DNA from: Azorinus chamasolen
Taxonomy: Eukaryota; Mollusca; Bivalvia; Cardiida; Solecurtidae
NCBI GenBank assembly: GCA_963576725.1
Contig: OY755252.1
Span: 55,620,431-55,684,430 of the forward strand
Direction of reading: 5' to 3'
DNA length: 64,000 nt
Under the pieces are notes generated by a model, which saw only the letters and a program-made list of their open reading frames with translations, did no database searches and had not been told where the DNA came from. A program made the translations under genes and the position numbers. How positions within the stretch are numbered: position 1 is the first letter of the stretch; every line of letters starts with the position of its first letter. This document shows, piece after piece, positions 11,863 through 23,171 of this stretch.

Positions 11863-12954
11863 ATTAATAGAAATAAATAGCAGCTCTAAAGTAGAAACAA
11901 CAGTGTGTACTGAAAAAAACACCCTAGGCAACTGAGACTTATTTCGTGGTGACTGGTTTTATTTAATTAACATATTTTCGTTTTTCTTTCGATGGATACT
12001 GATAGTAAAAGTTTATACAGATGTCCATACTAAATGATAATATTATATATCAATTACGGTATACTCAACAGGATTGGGATATCTATCAATTTCACTAAAA
12101 ACTAATTTAAACTCAAATTGAAATTGGCTATCTTGTAATGATGTTTAATTGATCAAGCATCTAAGGGACTGAATATTTGAAAATATTGAATTTCCTAAAC
12201 GCTGCTAATATGTAGTCTGCTCACTAGTTGTGTTCTCTTCTGAGAGTTTACACATGAGAGACAGTGTAGATCTGAGGTTTGTAAGTGATATATATGACCA
12301 AGCTTTAGTAAGATATGAGTGAATATCAAGTGATATAATGTTTGGATCTTGACCAAATGTGACGCTTCTTGCTTTCTCGTCTAGTTTCATTTTACATCTA
12401 TTAGATACAGTAAGGGCGTGTCTGACTTTAGTAAGTGACTATGCTATCGTATTCCATCTTAGTTACTTGAAAATTACATCTAGTTTTCATTTACTTTTTA
12501 ATGAAAAGTGTAAGATGAAAGGAAGTGTCAAATCATGGTCTCTGTCTGTAGAAATATCCGACCACCTACTTAGCATATTATTTTAGATATGTCGTCTGCT
12601 TGAAAAAACCGCGACTGGCTCAAAGGCGTGTTCGCGGTTCTGCACCGGGGGGTGGAGGGGGGACACGGACGCTGATCCTCGATCTGTATCCATACCGCCT
12701 GTTGTATATAATACCCTCCCTATTACTTCCTCCCTTTCCCTGATCTGTCGTCTGCTTGAAAAAATCCGCGACTGGCTCAAAGGCGTGTTCGCGGTTCGGC
12801 ACCGGGTGGCACGGATATTGATCCCCGATCTGTATCCATACCACCTGTTGTATTTAATACCCTCTCTGTTTAACGCTTCATCTCTTTTTCCTCATTTTAC
12901 CTCATTCTACCTCCGGGAGGATTTTTGCAGTCTGGTTTTTCCTCTACTCCCATG

Positions 12955-13105
12955 TAATAATGCTCAACAGAGGAATCCCCTCATCAAGATATGCACTGTT
13001 TGTCCCTAAATATTCACCATAAAGCTCATTTTAGCTTGACTTGTTTGAATTTTGTAATAGTCCATTTGAAAATTCAGCGTTGTAAAGAAGTAACATGTGT
13101 TACAT
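12955..13105 (-). mobile_element. MITE family R, second part of the split copy
   Basis: GCACTGTTTGTCCCTAAATA ... AGTCCATTTGAAAATTCAGC is the complement of the family R body at 1027-1246. With 8905-8943 it forms one element interrupted by the 4-kb insertion. Confidence 0.65.
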
Positions 13106-13220
13106 TTTTTCATGTGTACCATTGCAGAACATAACAGAATTGTTGGAGGTACATGAAATAGACACATAACCGAAAATAATTATTTGATAATAACAGTCAC
13201 GTATAGGTTAGAGCATTTTT

Positions 13221-13685
13221 ATGCCCCCGTTGACGATAGTCAGGGGCATTATGTTTGGCACATGTCAGTCCGTCTGTCTGTCCGTCTGTATGTCCGTGTG
13301 TCACACTTTTAGGTGCAGTTGGTTGTCACAGTTTTTCAAGTGTTATAAGTCAGTAAGTTCTAGACTTATACACATGAAACTTCACATAAACATCAATTAT
13401 CATCTGTGCTATCATTTGGCACCTCACTCATGCTGCCCGCAAGCCCAAGGTCGAGGTCAAATGACTTGGAAATTTTACGTGCAGTTGGTTGTCACATGTA
13501 CGTGCAGTTTTTTGTCACAGTTTTTTCATTGTCTTATATCTCCCTAACCACTGTAGCTATTGCTATGAAATTGCATATACACCTTAAATACCATCCACAC
13601 TTACGAATGACTTGGAAATTTTACGTGCAGCTAGGCAAGCACCTATACGGGGGCATCACTGTGTCTTACAGACACAATTTTCTAG
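13221..13685 (+). mobile_element. Helitron-like element B
   Basis: Head hairpin ATGCCCC ... GGGGCAT (13221-13249), a TCTGTC-rich stretch, two degenerate core units containing TTTTACGTGCAGTTGGTTGT, and a tail with GGGGGCAT, stem-loop TGTGTCT-TAC-AGACACA (13660-13676) and CTAG (13682-13685) followed by TT. Same layout as element A, with different sequence. Confidence 0.7.
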
Positions 13686-13760
13686 TTATTTCATACTACG
13701 GGATATAGTCCTCAAGGCGCAGGACGCGTCGAGACGATTATATTCCGTAATATGAAATAA
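13686..13760. repeat. hairpin TTATTTCATACTACGG
   Basis: TTATTTCATACTACGGGATA is mirrored by TATTCCGTAATATGAAATAA 40 bp further on. It directly follows element B and precedes the candidate promoter below. Confidence 0.55.
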
Positions 13761-13804
13761 ACATGCTCTGAGCTATTTAGCACAATGCTCTACCTTCGAC
13801 GTCA

Positions 13805-13985
13805 ATTTCCCGCCAAAATATTGCAAAGCAAACCATACTGATTGGTTGAAGCTGTTCGATCAGATAACTTGAAATAAACAAGGTTCGACGCAAGCCTTAT
13901 TCTTTATTGGAACATGGCGGACGAAGCAGTGAATTTCACCATATATGGAGACAATAATATTTTATCTGGAAATACGTGTAAAATA
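13805..13985 (+). promoter_or_regulatory. candidate promoter and first coding exon, orphan
   Basis: Within 110 bp there are an E2F-like TTTCCCGCC (13807-13815), two CCAAT-type ATTGG sites (13841 and 13906) and AACATGGCGGAC (13911-13922), the YY1 consensus placed on a start codon as in many housekeeping first exons. The frame reads MADEAVNFTIYGDNNILSGN and continues to 14126. I could not identify a confident donor or a second exon, and do not recognise the peptide. It could be a real first exon of a gene not otherwise visible, or a displaced copy. Confidence 0.25.
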
Positions 13986-13986
13986 T

Positions 13987-14262
13987 ATTTAGTAATTCGT
14001 TTAGAAGGGTGTTACTGTATAGTTTGCACTGTTTTCATAGTAAATTTCGACATATTGTTCAGTTGTTTAAAATATGTGCATTGTATAATCTTAAAAGTTA
14101 ATGATGTTAAGGATAAACTACTCTAAAGCAGCAGATCCTTTCGAGGACATTATCTTTTTAACATAATCAATTCAAAAATAATTTAACTATTCAAACAACT
14201 AAAACTGCATTTAGTAATTCGTTTAGAAAGGTGCTACTGTATTTGCCCTTTTTTCATAGTCC
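13987..14262. repeat. two direct copies of an about 53-bp segment
   Basis: ATTTAGTAATTCGTTTAGAA followed by a variable stretch and TTTTCATAGT appears at 13987-14042 and 14209-14262. The rest of 13,990-14,925 has no supported feature. Confidence 0.55.
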
Positions 14263-14926
14263 GTCCTTAGTGAACTGACCTATCAGTCTTTGGTACGCCC
14301 ACAACAGGAACGTGCCTCACCAGTCCGCTCACACAATGCAATATCAAGAAATGGGAGATGGTCCAGAAACAACGACTATTTTCCGAACTCAAGCATTTAA
14401 AAAATGTGGACTTGAATGGTTTGCGTTGTCTCGAACACAGACGCATAGACTTCAGACTAATAATGCCTTACCAGGTGTGGATCCAGGATCCCAGATAGGG
14501 TGTGGGGGTTAGATTGTTAAAAGTTAGATGACATCACTAGAGGATGTGTCTTTGTAATGGCTGTTGAGAAAGAGCGCAAAGTGAATAGAGCGAACAGGGA
14601 AATAAAAAACCTCATATTAAATCAATGTTTTATTAATTTTTCTGAGATCAATATCTAATAAAATCACTCAAAAAAGTGTGTTTGTGCATTTTTAAATCCG
14701 CACCTTCTTACAAACCCGATCAAAACTGTGTTGCAGTCAGCCTCCCACCTAACATTCACACATATCGGGACATCTAGACATATACATCCTCTCTCCTTAA
14801 GGCGATTACCCGTTTATACTGACTAACTTTAATAATCATTATTCCCACACAGACTACCAGCAAACATTGCCACAATTCTTGATCTCAAGCAGGCTGCTCA
14901 TCAAGATGAAGATTCGGTATTAACCC

Positions 14927-15283
14927 ATTTCCTCATAGGCTATTTTAAGATACAACCACTTTGAAAAAATCTACGGAAAAGGAGCATTAACGAAAGAAAA
15001 GGAAAAGTTTAGAATGTTTTAGCGATTAAACCTTCCCCTGTTGTATATTCATTTAAGAAATATAATGACGTCATGAATATTAATAAGATTTTTTTTATAA
15101 TAGCATAATTATGTAGATCTACACAGGACATTTTGCCTCGGGCAGAAGTTGTAGAATCAGATCTATATTACACCATAAGCAAACAGAGCAGACCCTGATC
15201 AGAAGGCTCCTGGAGGAGCAGTCTGAGTTGGGTCTACTCTGTTTGTGGATGCGTCAAATGCGCTTACATAAGGGAAAGGGTTA
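14927..15283 (+). mobile_element. half M2 followed by complete M1
   Basis: TTAACCCATTTCCTCATAGG begins a reversed M2 that stops at about 15028, where a complete M1 begins (AAACCTTCCCCTGTTGTAT) and runs to AGGGAAAGGGTTAA. The central M1 palindrome (15178-15242) reads GCAAACAGAGCAGACCCTGA ... GGGTCTACTCTGTTTG. Confidence 0.65.
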
Positions 15284-16309
15284 ACTGGGACACCGCAAAT
15301 GTGTATTTCTCATGAAAATATTATTATTACGACTGACACGCTCGAGATACATGGAAATGAGTATCTAAAATAAAGAAAAAGATCCTCGCCAGGCATTTTC
15401 AGATAGATCCATACGTCTACGAGGTTTGTTATTAATTTGTTGTTTTCTTTCTTTATAAACTGTCTTTTCAGGAGCTTAGCGTATTTCAGAGTAATATACT
15501 GTACATGTTTGATCTTTGATCTAAATAAAAGATCGTTGTCATTGCCATATCATAGCATATGCTCTACTAACTGACTGAGATGTCATTTGGTGCATTGTAG
15601 TACCAGTACATGCGTGTGGTTAATTGAAATATCACACAAACGCGTGTCCGATTAATTTATTGGATAACTAATTAGTGAATATTAAAAAGACAGAGCGTAC
15701 ATCTACATCTACATCTACGTTGATACTATCAACAGTCAATTTCTGACTATACTGATAGGTCGGGGACAAGTTAAAATGTTAAAAACCAGTCAAGTTAGTT
15801 GAAGTTACATGACGTACAATAAAAATATGATAAAAAACGGATAAAAACAGGAGTACTGCACTAGAACATATGAGATTGGAGGCTGGTAGTCAGCCCTTTT
15901 TCTGACCATTTTGGGAAAAGAGTACCTTGTGAAATTGGGAACTTTCACATCGTAAAAAATTGGATAAATGGGGGAAAAAAGTTATCGACAAACCGTTAAT
16001 TTCAGAAATATTTTCCAAACAACTGTGTAATTTGTGCATATAAAATGTCTAAAGAAAATTATAAATGCATAATTAAACAACAATTTTGCTAATTTTTTAT
16101 TGAAGCAATACTTGCCCTGTACATAGACAGTGTCTTATTAAAGTGGAAGCTTTCTGGATTTTGCAAGGTATTACACATCTTCTCTAGATACCCTTCAAAA
16201 AGTTCTTGTGGTCCCTCCAAGTTAATCATTATGAGGGAAGACAGTTTGGTTTGCAAAAGTGTGCTACTTTTAGGAGAACACAAAATGTTCATGGCATAAA
16301 ACGAATTAC
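15284..16309. other. no feature recognised
   Basis: AT-rich, with a short (ACATCT)n run near 15698-15716. Open frames are short and unsupported. Confidence 0.5.
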
Positions 16310-17494
16310 GGTCGTTTCGTCAAAATGCCAGTTCGTCAAAAAGGCGATATATAGTTTTGACGAAAGACGTTTCGTCAAAAAGGATATATTGCCTGATATA
16401 TATGAATAGTATTTCAATAAATCTGTTAAATGTATATGTTATTTTGGTGAATTAAGAAACCAGAAAACTTAACTGATCCTCGAATTATATAGGGCTGGTG
16501 AACAACAAACAGATTTTTTGCGTATGCGGAACTATCTAGTTTGGAAATGATAGGACAGCACTTAAAAATTGTAATATACAAATTATGAAGATGAATCTTG
16601 ATACCGATTTGTTGATTAAAATGTTTAAAAGTTTTTCAAGTAATATATGTAAAGCAAAAAACAAATATTAATTACTCTATAAGTGTGCAAAAATTACACG
16701 TGTTAGTCTAATTGCTTTTTCACACCTACAAACCAATTAGCGACACGGGTTCGGCGGCACAAACTTTTTATCAACACTTTATTGTGTAATTAATGTTAAT
16801 CCCCCTTCCTAATCAATCAGCACCGCTAGTGAAACTGGTGCGTGATCACTTTAATGTGCCCTTTTCGGATTATGCAGAAAACTGACAAATGCCATCTTCT
16901 GCATGTATAATCACACTTCAAAAATGTATTAGCCTTCAGTTTCCTATGTAATTGTCCTCGGGAAAATTCGTCAAAAATGTCATAAGATAGCACGGAATGT
17001 CAAACAGTTCATGCAGATCTTATCTGTATCCAAACTATTTACATCTGGGTGTAAACCATTCGAAACAGTAATCACGAATTCGCCCGTAGCGTGCATAAAG
17101 TATACGGTACTGTCGCATTCTTCATAAATTAATTAATCTGAGTTAATTAATCACTAAAAGCATTCAATTCTGATCCAGATCTCATATAGACCCAAACTAT
17201 TTGAAACAGTAATCACGAATTGACCCGTAGCGTGCATAAAGTATACGGTACTGTCGCATTCTTTACTATTTCTGAGTTAATTAATCACCACAAAGCATAC
17301 AGTTCTGATCCAGATCTCATCTAGATCCAAACTAAGGTTAATAGATATAATCATATAGGTCATTTCGCCAAACTGCCAGTTCGTCAAAAAGGGGATATAT
17401 AAATCAATTTGCTATATAGTCCTTTTTGACGAAACGACAACCCCTTTTGTACTGTATAACCTTTTTGACGAACTGGCAGTTTGACGAAACGACC
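16310..17494. mobile_element. TTTCG-word element V (GGTCGTTTCGTCAAA ends)
   Basis: Left end GGTCGTTTCGTCAAAATGCC then AGTTCGTCAAAAAGG. The right end is the complement of GGTCGTTTCGTCAAACTGCC then AGTTCGTCAAAAAGG. Both ends repeat the word GTTCGTCAAA, and the right block (17357-17494) is itself an inverted repeat. No matching target duplication was seen, so the right block could also be a separate small element. Confidence 0.5.
17062..17335. repeat. tandem duplication, about 140-bp unit, two copies
   Basis: TCGAAACAGTAATCACGAAT ... TATACGGTACTGTCGCATTC ... GATCCAGATCTCAT occurs twice, head to tail, inside element V. Confidence 0.7.
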
Positions 17495-18125
17495 GTCACC
17501 CTATAAAACACCCTCTCAACTGCTGCTGTGCTGATGCACTTTAGTTTTATCAGTTTATAGATTTTTCTGAAACATGAACAAAAGACTGAACATGTACCCC
17601 TCAGACATAACCATTGTAGTACAACCATGGATAGTCTTTATGGTACTTGCAAGCGTCAAAAGTTCTCCTGTTGGGAAACTTCCGTGGTGTTGATGTGGAC
17701 GTGTGAAACTCAGTCCGACTCACCTCCACAGTTATTTTCTTAACAGACAGACATAGTAAGGAATCACCACTGTTGCTGGTAGTTAAATCTGACGTTTAGG
17801 AAACACTTCACACCGATTTTCAGACAAAGTCGAGTCCAAACTGCTCGTGAGAATCCCACGTACAGCAGGTAGAGGCTTTCTGGTGCTGCCGTGTTCCGAG
17901 TCATATTTTCTCATAAGAAGTTTAGCCAACAGGGATATCCGACTGTGATATAGTAGAACTTGACTTAGATCAAAGCTGGTCTAGTTTTGTTAAGCCTTTG
18001 GCGCCGATTATACGTAAGTTTCGTTTGATACTATTTCGAGTTGTGTGACTTTTTGTTGTTGACATTACTTACAATAGGATTTAACGATAGCTCATGAAGG
18101 CATCCGAATACACGATCTTCTATGG
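17495..18125. other. no feature recognised
   Basis: Unique-looking sequence of somewhat higher GC than its surroundings, with no coherent frame or known repeat. Confidence 0.4.
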
Positions 18126-18557
18126 CTAATAGTCGGCGCCTACTGTAAAATCTCGGTATATGCGTTTTACCAAAATCGAAAATTCAATCTTCGAAAAAAA
18201 TTTAATTACAGTTTCTGATTGGGATTTTTTTTTGGAAATTGGGAAAAAAGGAGAATATTTGTCATTGGGAATGGGTCCGATAGTCGGACCCGTGGAATAG
18301 ACAGAAAAAGGCCTGGTAGTGAATCCTGAAAGACTATCACTGGCCTTGATGTTGTTAGGCAGGGCATTCCAATATCTGATAGTTCGTGGAAAGAAACTGT
18401 TCATATGATATTGTGTCCTGGAGAATGGAATAAAATAATTTAGATTTCTGGAAGGTGTAAGATGATTGTGATCTACATGGACAAGATTGTTTTCAATTTG
18501 TAAGTTTGAGCCTTCCGTGTTCATAATAAGCAACCACCTGTTTATAAAGACACCCAT
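18126..18557 (-). pseudogene. LINE reverse-transcriptase C-terminal fragment
   Basis: The minus-strand peptide contains LVHVDHNHLTPSRNLNYFIP and HMNSFFPRTIRYWNALPNNI, then ASDSLSGF. The pattern SFFPRTIR-x-WNALP-x-x-I-x-x-S-x-SL-x-x-F is typical of the last part of CR1/jockey-type ORF2. Only about 140 residues survive, the catalytic domain is missing, and the 3' side runs into AT-rich DNA. Confidence 0.75.
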
Positions 18558-18952
18558 GTTTATTCATTAAGTGGTCACATTAGAGGATACTGTATATAAT
18601 AAAGGCATATATCTTTAGCTAATTTGACTTAGAACTGTTAACAAAATAGTTATTGATTTTCCCCCGCTGTTGATTATTCATGTAAGAAGACTACTCCGTT
18701 TGTAAAGGTGTGAAAAGGTGTTTATATCAATGAAATTGTTAAACCGTTTACTCCATTGATTACACCTATAAGCAAACAGTACACCTAGACTATAAGACCT
18801 TGTACGCAGTGTACGGTCGGCTGTTTGCTTATGGAATAATATTGATGTAGATCTAGATCTGATTCTACACTTTCTGATAACAGATTGGATCCAGAGTAGG
18901 CGCCAAAACGGTTAACTGTGTGTTCTTATGCAATTATAAAGATACTATTAGT

Positions 18953-19088
18953 TACACGGTTAGTTGGCAGGGTGTACAGGCTGGTATGACCGGGTTCGAT
19001 CCCGTATTTCCTGAGGCATTAGCCTCAGGAAATACGGGGTCTAACCCGGTCATACCAGCCGGTACACCCTGCCAAATTACAGTGTAAC
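18953..19088. repeat. perfect-type hairpin, about 62-bp arms
   Basis: GTTACACGGTTAGTTGGCAG ... CCTGAGGC, a 3-5 nt loop, and the complementary arm ending CTGCCAAATTACAGTGTAAC. The left arm contains GGGTTCGATCCCG, identical to a tRNA B box. Reads as a solo hairpin MITE. Confidence 0.75.
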
Positions 19089-19090
19089 GA

Positions 19091-19571
19091 ATTTATTACC
19101 AGTCAGAGATCCGATTTACCTAATTAAGAAACGAACAACTTTTATTTTGCTGACATTAGATCTCTAATTGTATGACGACATGACAAAGAAAACATGACGT
19201 CATAACAGCAAATATGACGTCGTCTAAGAGCAATTTCGAAAGAGGAATATTGAAACTTCACTTGTAAACATAAACGGTAACACGTTGTACTGATAAGTTG
19301 ATAGTGTTAAATTGAGGAACGTATGAGGTACAGTTTTTTACTTTTATTATCGATTATTTGGTCGTAATCCATCCAAAATTATTGGAGTAAGGACGATATG
19401 AAATTTCGAATCAACGCTAAAAATAAAAACAAAATGAATGACGTCATGCGTCAAATTTGAATAATTCTGTATTCTCCGTGGAAGCAGCTGAATACGGTAC
19501 TGTACACCCCGGCAGTTTTTGGCAAACTGACCAATCAGATTCCAAGGATTTACTCTGACTGGTAATAAATG
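19091..19571. mobile_element. short-TIR element (TTTATTACCAGTCAGAG)
   Basis: TTTATTACCAGTCAGAG at the left and CTCTGACTGGTAATAAA at the right form terminal inverted repeats around about 450 bp of AT-rich DNA that contains several TGACGTCA-like motifs. It abuts the hairpin at 18953. Confidence 0.5.
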
Positions 19572-19587
19572 TACATGTAATTAAGTT

Positions 19588-19743
19588 ATTAACCCATACC
19601 CATTAAATATTCATGTAAGAAGTTATCAAATAATGACATCATGAATATTTATTGGCTGATTTTTTAGAAGTTAAACTTTTCAAGAAAATCTTCTGCTTTG
19701 ACAAGAGCTGTAGAATCATGTCAAAAGCAAACAGAGCAGACCA
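19588..19743 (+). mobile_element. MITE M1, truncated
   Basis: Starts TTAACCCATACCC, with the M1 body ATGACATCATGAATAT and CAAACAGAGCAGACC, then stops in the middle of the palindrome where unrelated sequence begins. Confidence 0.6.
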
Positions 19744-19795
19744 GTGTTCACGCTAGTCTTGATTTTCACCGAGTCCCAGGGACTCAGTGAATACA

Positions 19796-21139
19796 GGTCA
19801 TCTCGTCACCTTGCCATTTCGTAACCTGATAATCTGGTCACTTCGTAACCAGTTTCCTGGTCATTTCGTAACCAGTCGAGTCATCTCGTAACAACTGTTA
19901 TATATATATTTAATATATGTATGATTAATATTTTCATGGCCAATACTAAACAAATGTTGTAAGTAATCTTAGGAAAAGATGACAGTAGCATACAATGGTG
20001 TTTAGACATTGTGTAATTATGTTAATTAGCAAGCAATTATAATCAGGAGTAATAAAAATCATAAACAAATCGTGTTACCTTGTTATTAATTGCGGTCGAA
20101 TTAATACTTTAATGAATTGTTGATAAAGTACTTACACATATTTGTTAATTAACAATTTTAATCCGGATTTAATTCGCATAAACAATTTTTGTTGCGACCG
20201 ACCGAAAAAAATCCTTTAAACAATTAAGTACAATTAGCAGAGTTTGTTGATAGCAATTATAATCAGGAGTAATTAGAAGGCTAATGGTCAATTAACGTAA
20301 AATTTCTACACCAACATTATTTAGATCGGGGTTCAGACTGTTTGTGTTTAATGATAATAATAAATAAAATAATGATGGTAAAAACCACAAAAATAGTTTA
20401 TTATTTTTAAAACACTTGTCATTATCAGTGTCTGTGATGTTACTGATTGCATTAAGTAACCTGTTTGCTGCTTTCGTATTTACACGTATTTACACATGCC
20501 AATTAATGTCCGCTCCGAGATCACAGGTGCCGCCAAAAGCCGATAACATTGATATGTATACCGGTATGTGACCCTGATTGAATTACAAAAATATATGATG
20601 AAAAGTGTGTAAAGTGGAATTAGATTTCAGAAATTCCATATATTGTTTTATTGCAAGACTACACAAGTTCAATACTAAATGCTCCTTTCCGCTAGCTATA
20701 TTCAATGAATTAGGGTCTACCTCACGAAGTAGACAAACAGTGAACACCCAGATTAAAGATCTCATTTTGGTTTACACTGTTATCAAATGACTGGCTGACT
20801 ATTAGTTAGTAACTGATGTATGTGATTACAATGTACTGTGTTGTGTGCTGTTACATTTATTCATATTAATTATGTTTTGTTGCTGTGCATAACGTTAACG
20901 CGTTTCCTCAATGTCACCTTTTGATGCTACTGTAAAAGTCTCATTTTGAAGCCACAGCGATATATGAGCAAAATTTTATGTTCTACTCGTTACAGTGATT
21001 TCAAAACTACACAATTTTAATACTAATATAATTTAACAGTGGTTACGATATGACTCGACCGGTTAAGAAACGACCAGGAAACTGGTTACGAAGTGACCAG
21101 ATTTGTCCGGTTACGAAATAGCAATGTAACGAGATGACC
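19796..21139. mobile_element. TTTCG-word element II (GGTCATTTCGTAACC ends)
   Basis: Terminal inverted repeats of about 95 bp (19796-19890 and 21045-21139) consist of four to five degenerate copies of the word GGTCATTTCGTAACC, plus CAGTTTCCTGG. The interior is AT-rich with a duplicated AGCAATTATAATCAGGAGTA (20028 and 20251) and no transposase frame. I found no clean target duplication. Non-autonomous DNA element. Confidence 0.65.
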
Positions 21140-21289
21140 GGATCCCGACTCGGTCACACTGAATTCCAGTTGAGTCCCAGTTTTCTTCAATTAAAAACTC
21201 ACGATCTTATATTGAAAATGCTAGATCTATACATTTTCATTGTTTTAACATATTTCTGTTATCTTTCAGCAAGCTTTTCTAAATAACTA

Positions 21290-21493
21290 CAGTATAACCT
21301 CTCTTAACCGGAATTCTAGTAGATAATAATTTAGATACTTTTAGGCAGGTGGCTGCTTAATGCAGGGTGGAAGTCATGCAGAAAGCTCCTCTAGGAGCTT
21401 TCTGCATGACTTTCACCCTGCATTAAGCTGCCACCTGTCTCCAAGACCGATATTCGAACTAAATTTAACTGCCGGTTAAGAGAGGTTTTACTG
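21290..21493. mobile_element. Tigger/pogo-like MITE (M3), TA target
   Basis: TA then CAGTATAACCTCTCTTAA at the left and TTAAGAGAGGTTTTACTG then TA at the right: pogo/Tigger-type ends. Central palindrome GAAAGTCATGCAGAAAGCTC and complement around 21370-21425. Confidence 0.8.
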
Positions 21494-22424
21494 TAGTTAA
21501 ACTTAAATGAAGTATGTTTTTGTTTCTATTATTAGTATTCGTTAGAATATCTTGAATTGTGGTAGTTTCATGCATGATGTTAGTACATTAATAATTGGAT
21601 GAGAATAATCAATGTTTCAGCTACAGTGTATTTTTACCACATTGTTTTGTGAAGTTCACATCATTCTGTTCAAATAGCAATGCATATGAAATAAGTAAAA
21701 TAAAACAGTAGGAATTTCACTGAATATTCTCATACCAAATTAATGAGGGTACACGTGTAACGCGACATTCTTACGCACTATGTTAGTTTAAGCGGGCCTG
21801 TTAGAGAATCTTCAGGGTTTTGGAGCGATTTTGATTTCCAAGGCCGCCGATCTCTGTTGCAGATCTATGCCGAACAAGCGAGCTGGGTTGATAATCAGTG
21901 CTACCTGATGTGGTGGTTACAGACGCTGTATTTCATTAGAATGGCATTGGTTGACTTGGCCCTCTACTGGGCTCTAGTCACCTATTTTATCAATGAGTCT
22001 TTAAAAAGATGATCTGTCAACCACGCTTCTTGGAAGCAACAGCTGTATTTAGGTTGAGACGCCATAATTACTCAGCATGCCGGTACTATACAAGCACGTT
22101 TAACCTCACAGTTAAGCAATAGAAAATGAAATCGTCGGGTTCAAGCTGTGACGTCACACGATACATGTAACTGTTAAAAACCCCAACTGTACTCTTGCCA
22201 TAAATCTATTAAACTTTATTATTTATAATAATTTGATGACAGTGACACATAATATTAATTATTTCAACCGTTCAAAACCTAAAATACTGACCAGATTACC
22301 AGAATAGTAAATATCAACTTCAAGAACTGACGTTTTAATGTTGCATCCCAGGGACACAACGACCTCCTGAATTCCGAGTCCACGTCAAATTTCTTTGCTT
22401 AAATAGATTTGATTACAGCGTAAA
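21494..22424. other. no feature recognised
   Basis: Between the M3 copy and the next MITE. One frame at about 21,767-22,018 is open for 80 codons but has no start near its beginning and no recognised similarity. TGACGTCA-like site near 22,150. Confidence 0.4.
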
Positions 22425-22524
22425 CACGAACACAGCAGACTCCTGCAGGAGCCGTCTGATCTTGGTCTTCTTTACTCTGTTTGCAAATGTGTGAAAAGGC
22501 GTTTATATATGAGGGAAAGGGTTA
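22425..22524 (+). mobile_element. MITE M1, palindrome and right end only
   Basis: GCAGACTCCTGCAGGAGCCG ... CTCTGTTTGCAAATGTG and the end GAGGGAAAGGGTTAA are present; the left half is missing. Confidence 0.6.
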
Positions 22525-23171
22525 ATATTCATGATGTATCTTACATAAATATTAATGGTGTAAGAGGTTATGGGACCTTTCGCTCCAAAACCAGTTCCTC
22601 CCGGGACGTTTTGTCCCACTATTTGAAATTTTACTGGGACGTTTCGCTCCACTATTAAAAAATTACAGGGACGACATTATTATTTGTTATTAGCTGTTTT
22701 AATGACAATATCCTTGTTTATTTAGACCTTAGGCTGGCTAATTCATATGTATAATCATCACAAGGTGAAGAGTATATTCTGAAGGGGCAACCTGATCTGA
22801 ATCTACTCTGTTTGTAAGCATTGTACGCTATGATTTGACGTAATACATCCTTTAACCATAATGGCATTATTCTGTTATGACTGACTTCGTTAAGAGATTG
22901 GATCCAGATGAGACGCCATATAAATCGGTGTGTATCCTGTTTCGCCATTACTATTTACTATTGAGTTAATTAATTTTTTACTACATTCAGTTACTCAAGG
23001 TAATATGTATAAACAGGATACAAACTGTAGTAAGTGGTCATTTATTAAGTTAACGATGGCGTCGTTAAAGGCAGGTGATTGCTTAATACAGAAATACAAT
23101 AGGAATTTTCTGCTTTACTTTCGACCTGCATTAAGCTACCAACTGCCTATAAGACATCTAGACCTCTTTTT

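Larger units (their letters stand above)
8944..12948. mobile_element. long inverted-repeat (foldback) element, 6-bp target duplication
   Basis: Direct repeats CCCATG at 8938-8943 and 12949-12954 flank termini AGTAGAGGAAAA and its complement TTTTTCCTCTACT. The left arm runs from 8944 to about 11667, interrupted by a Helitron-like element at 9265-10932; the right arm runs from about 11990 to 12948. Uninterrupted arms are roughly 1 kb and closely similar. Each arm contains two direct copies of a segment with GGTATGGATACAGATCG, a C/G run and GAACACGCCTTTGAGCCAGT. A 320-bp loop encodes a coiled-coil peptide. It has inserted into a family R MITE. Superfamily unknown; no transposase was found. Confidence 0.85.

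Noticed and set aside
14312..14512. 66-codon frame after CACAATGCAATATC
   Set aside because: No recognised domain, no splice support, and it ends in low-information sequence.
18953..19088. Possible tRNA gene because of GGGTTCGATCCCG
   Set aside because: No A box at the right distance and no cloverleaf; the sequence is part of a long perfect-type hairpin.
21767..22018. Open frame of about 80 codons with plausible hydrophobic composition (LMWWLQTLYFIRMALVDLAL)
   Set aside because: No start codon near its beginning, no splice acceptor that I trust, and no recognised similarity.
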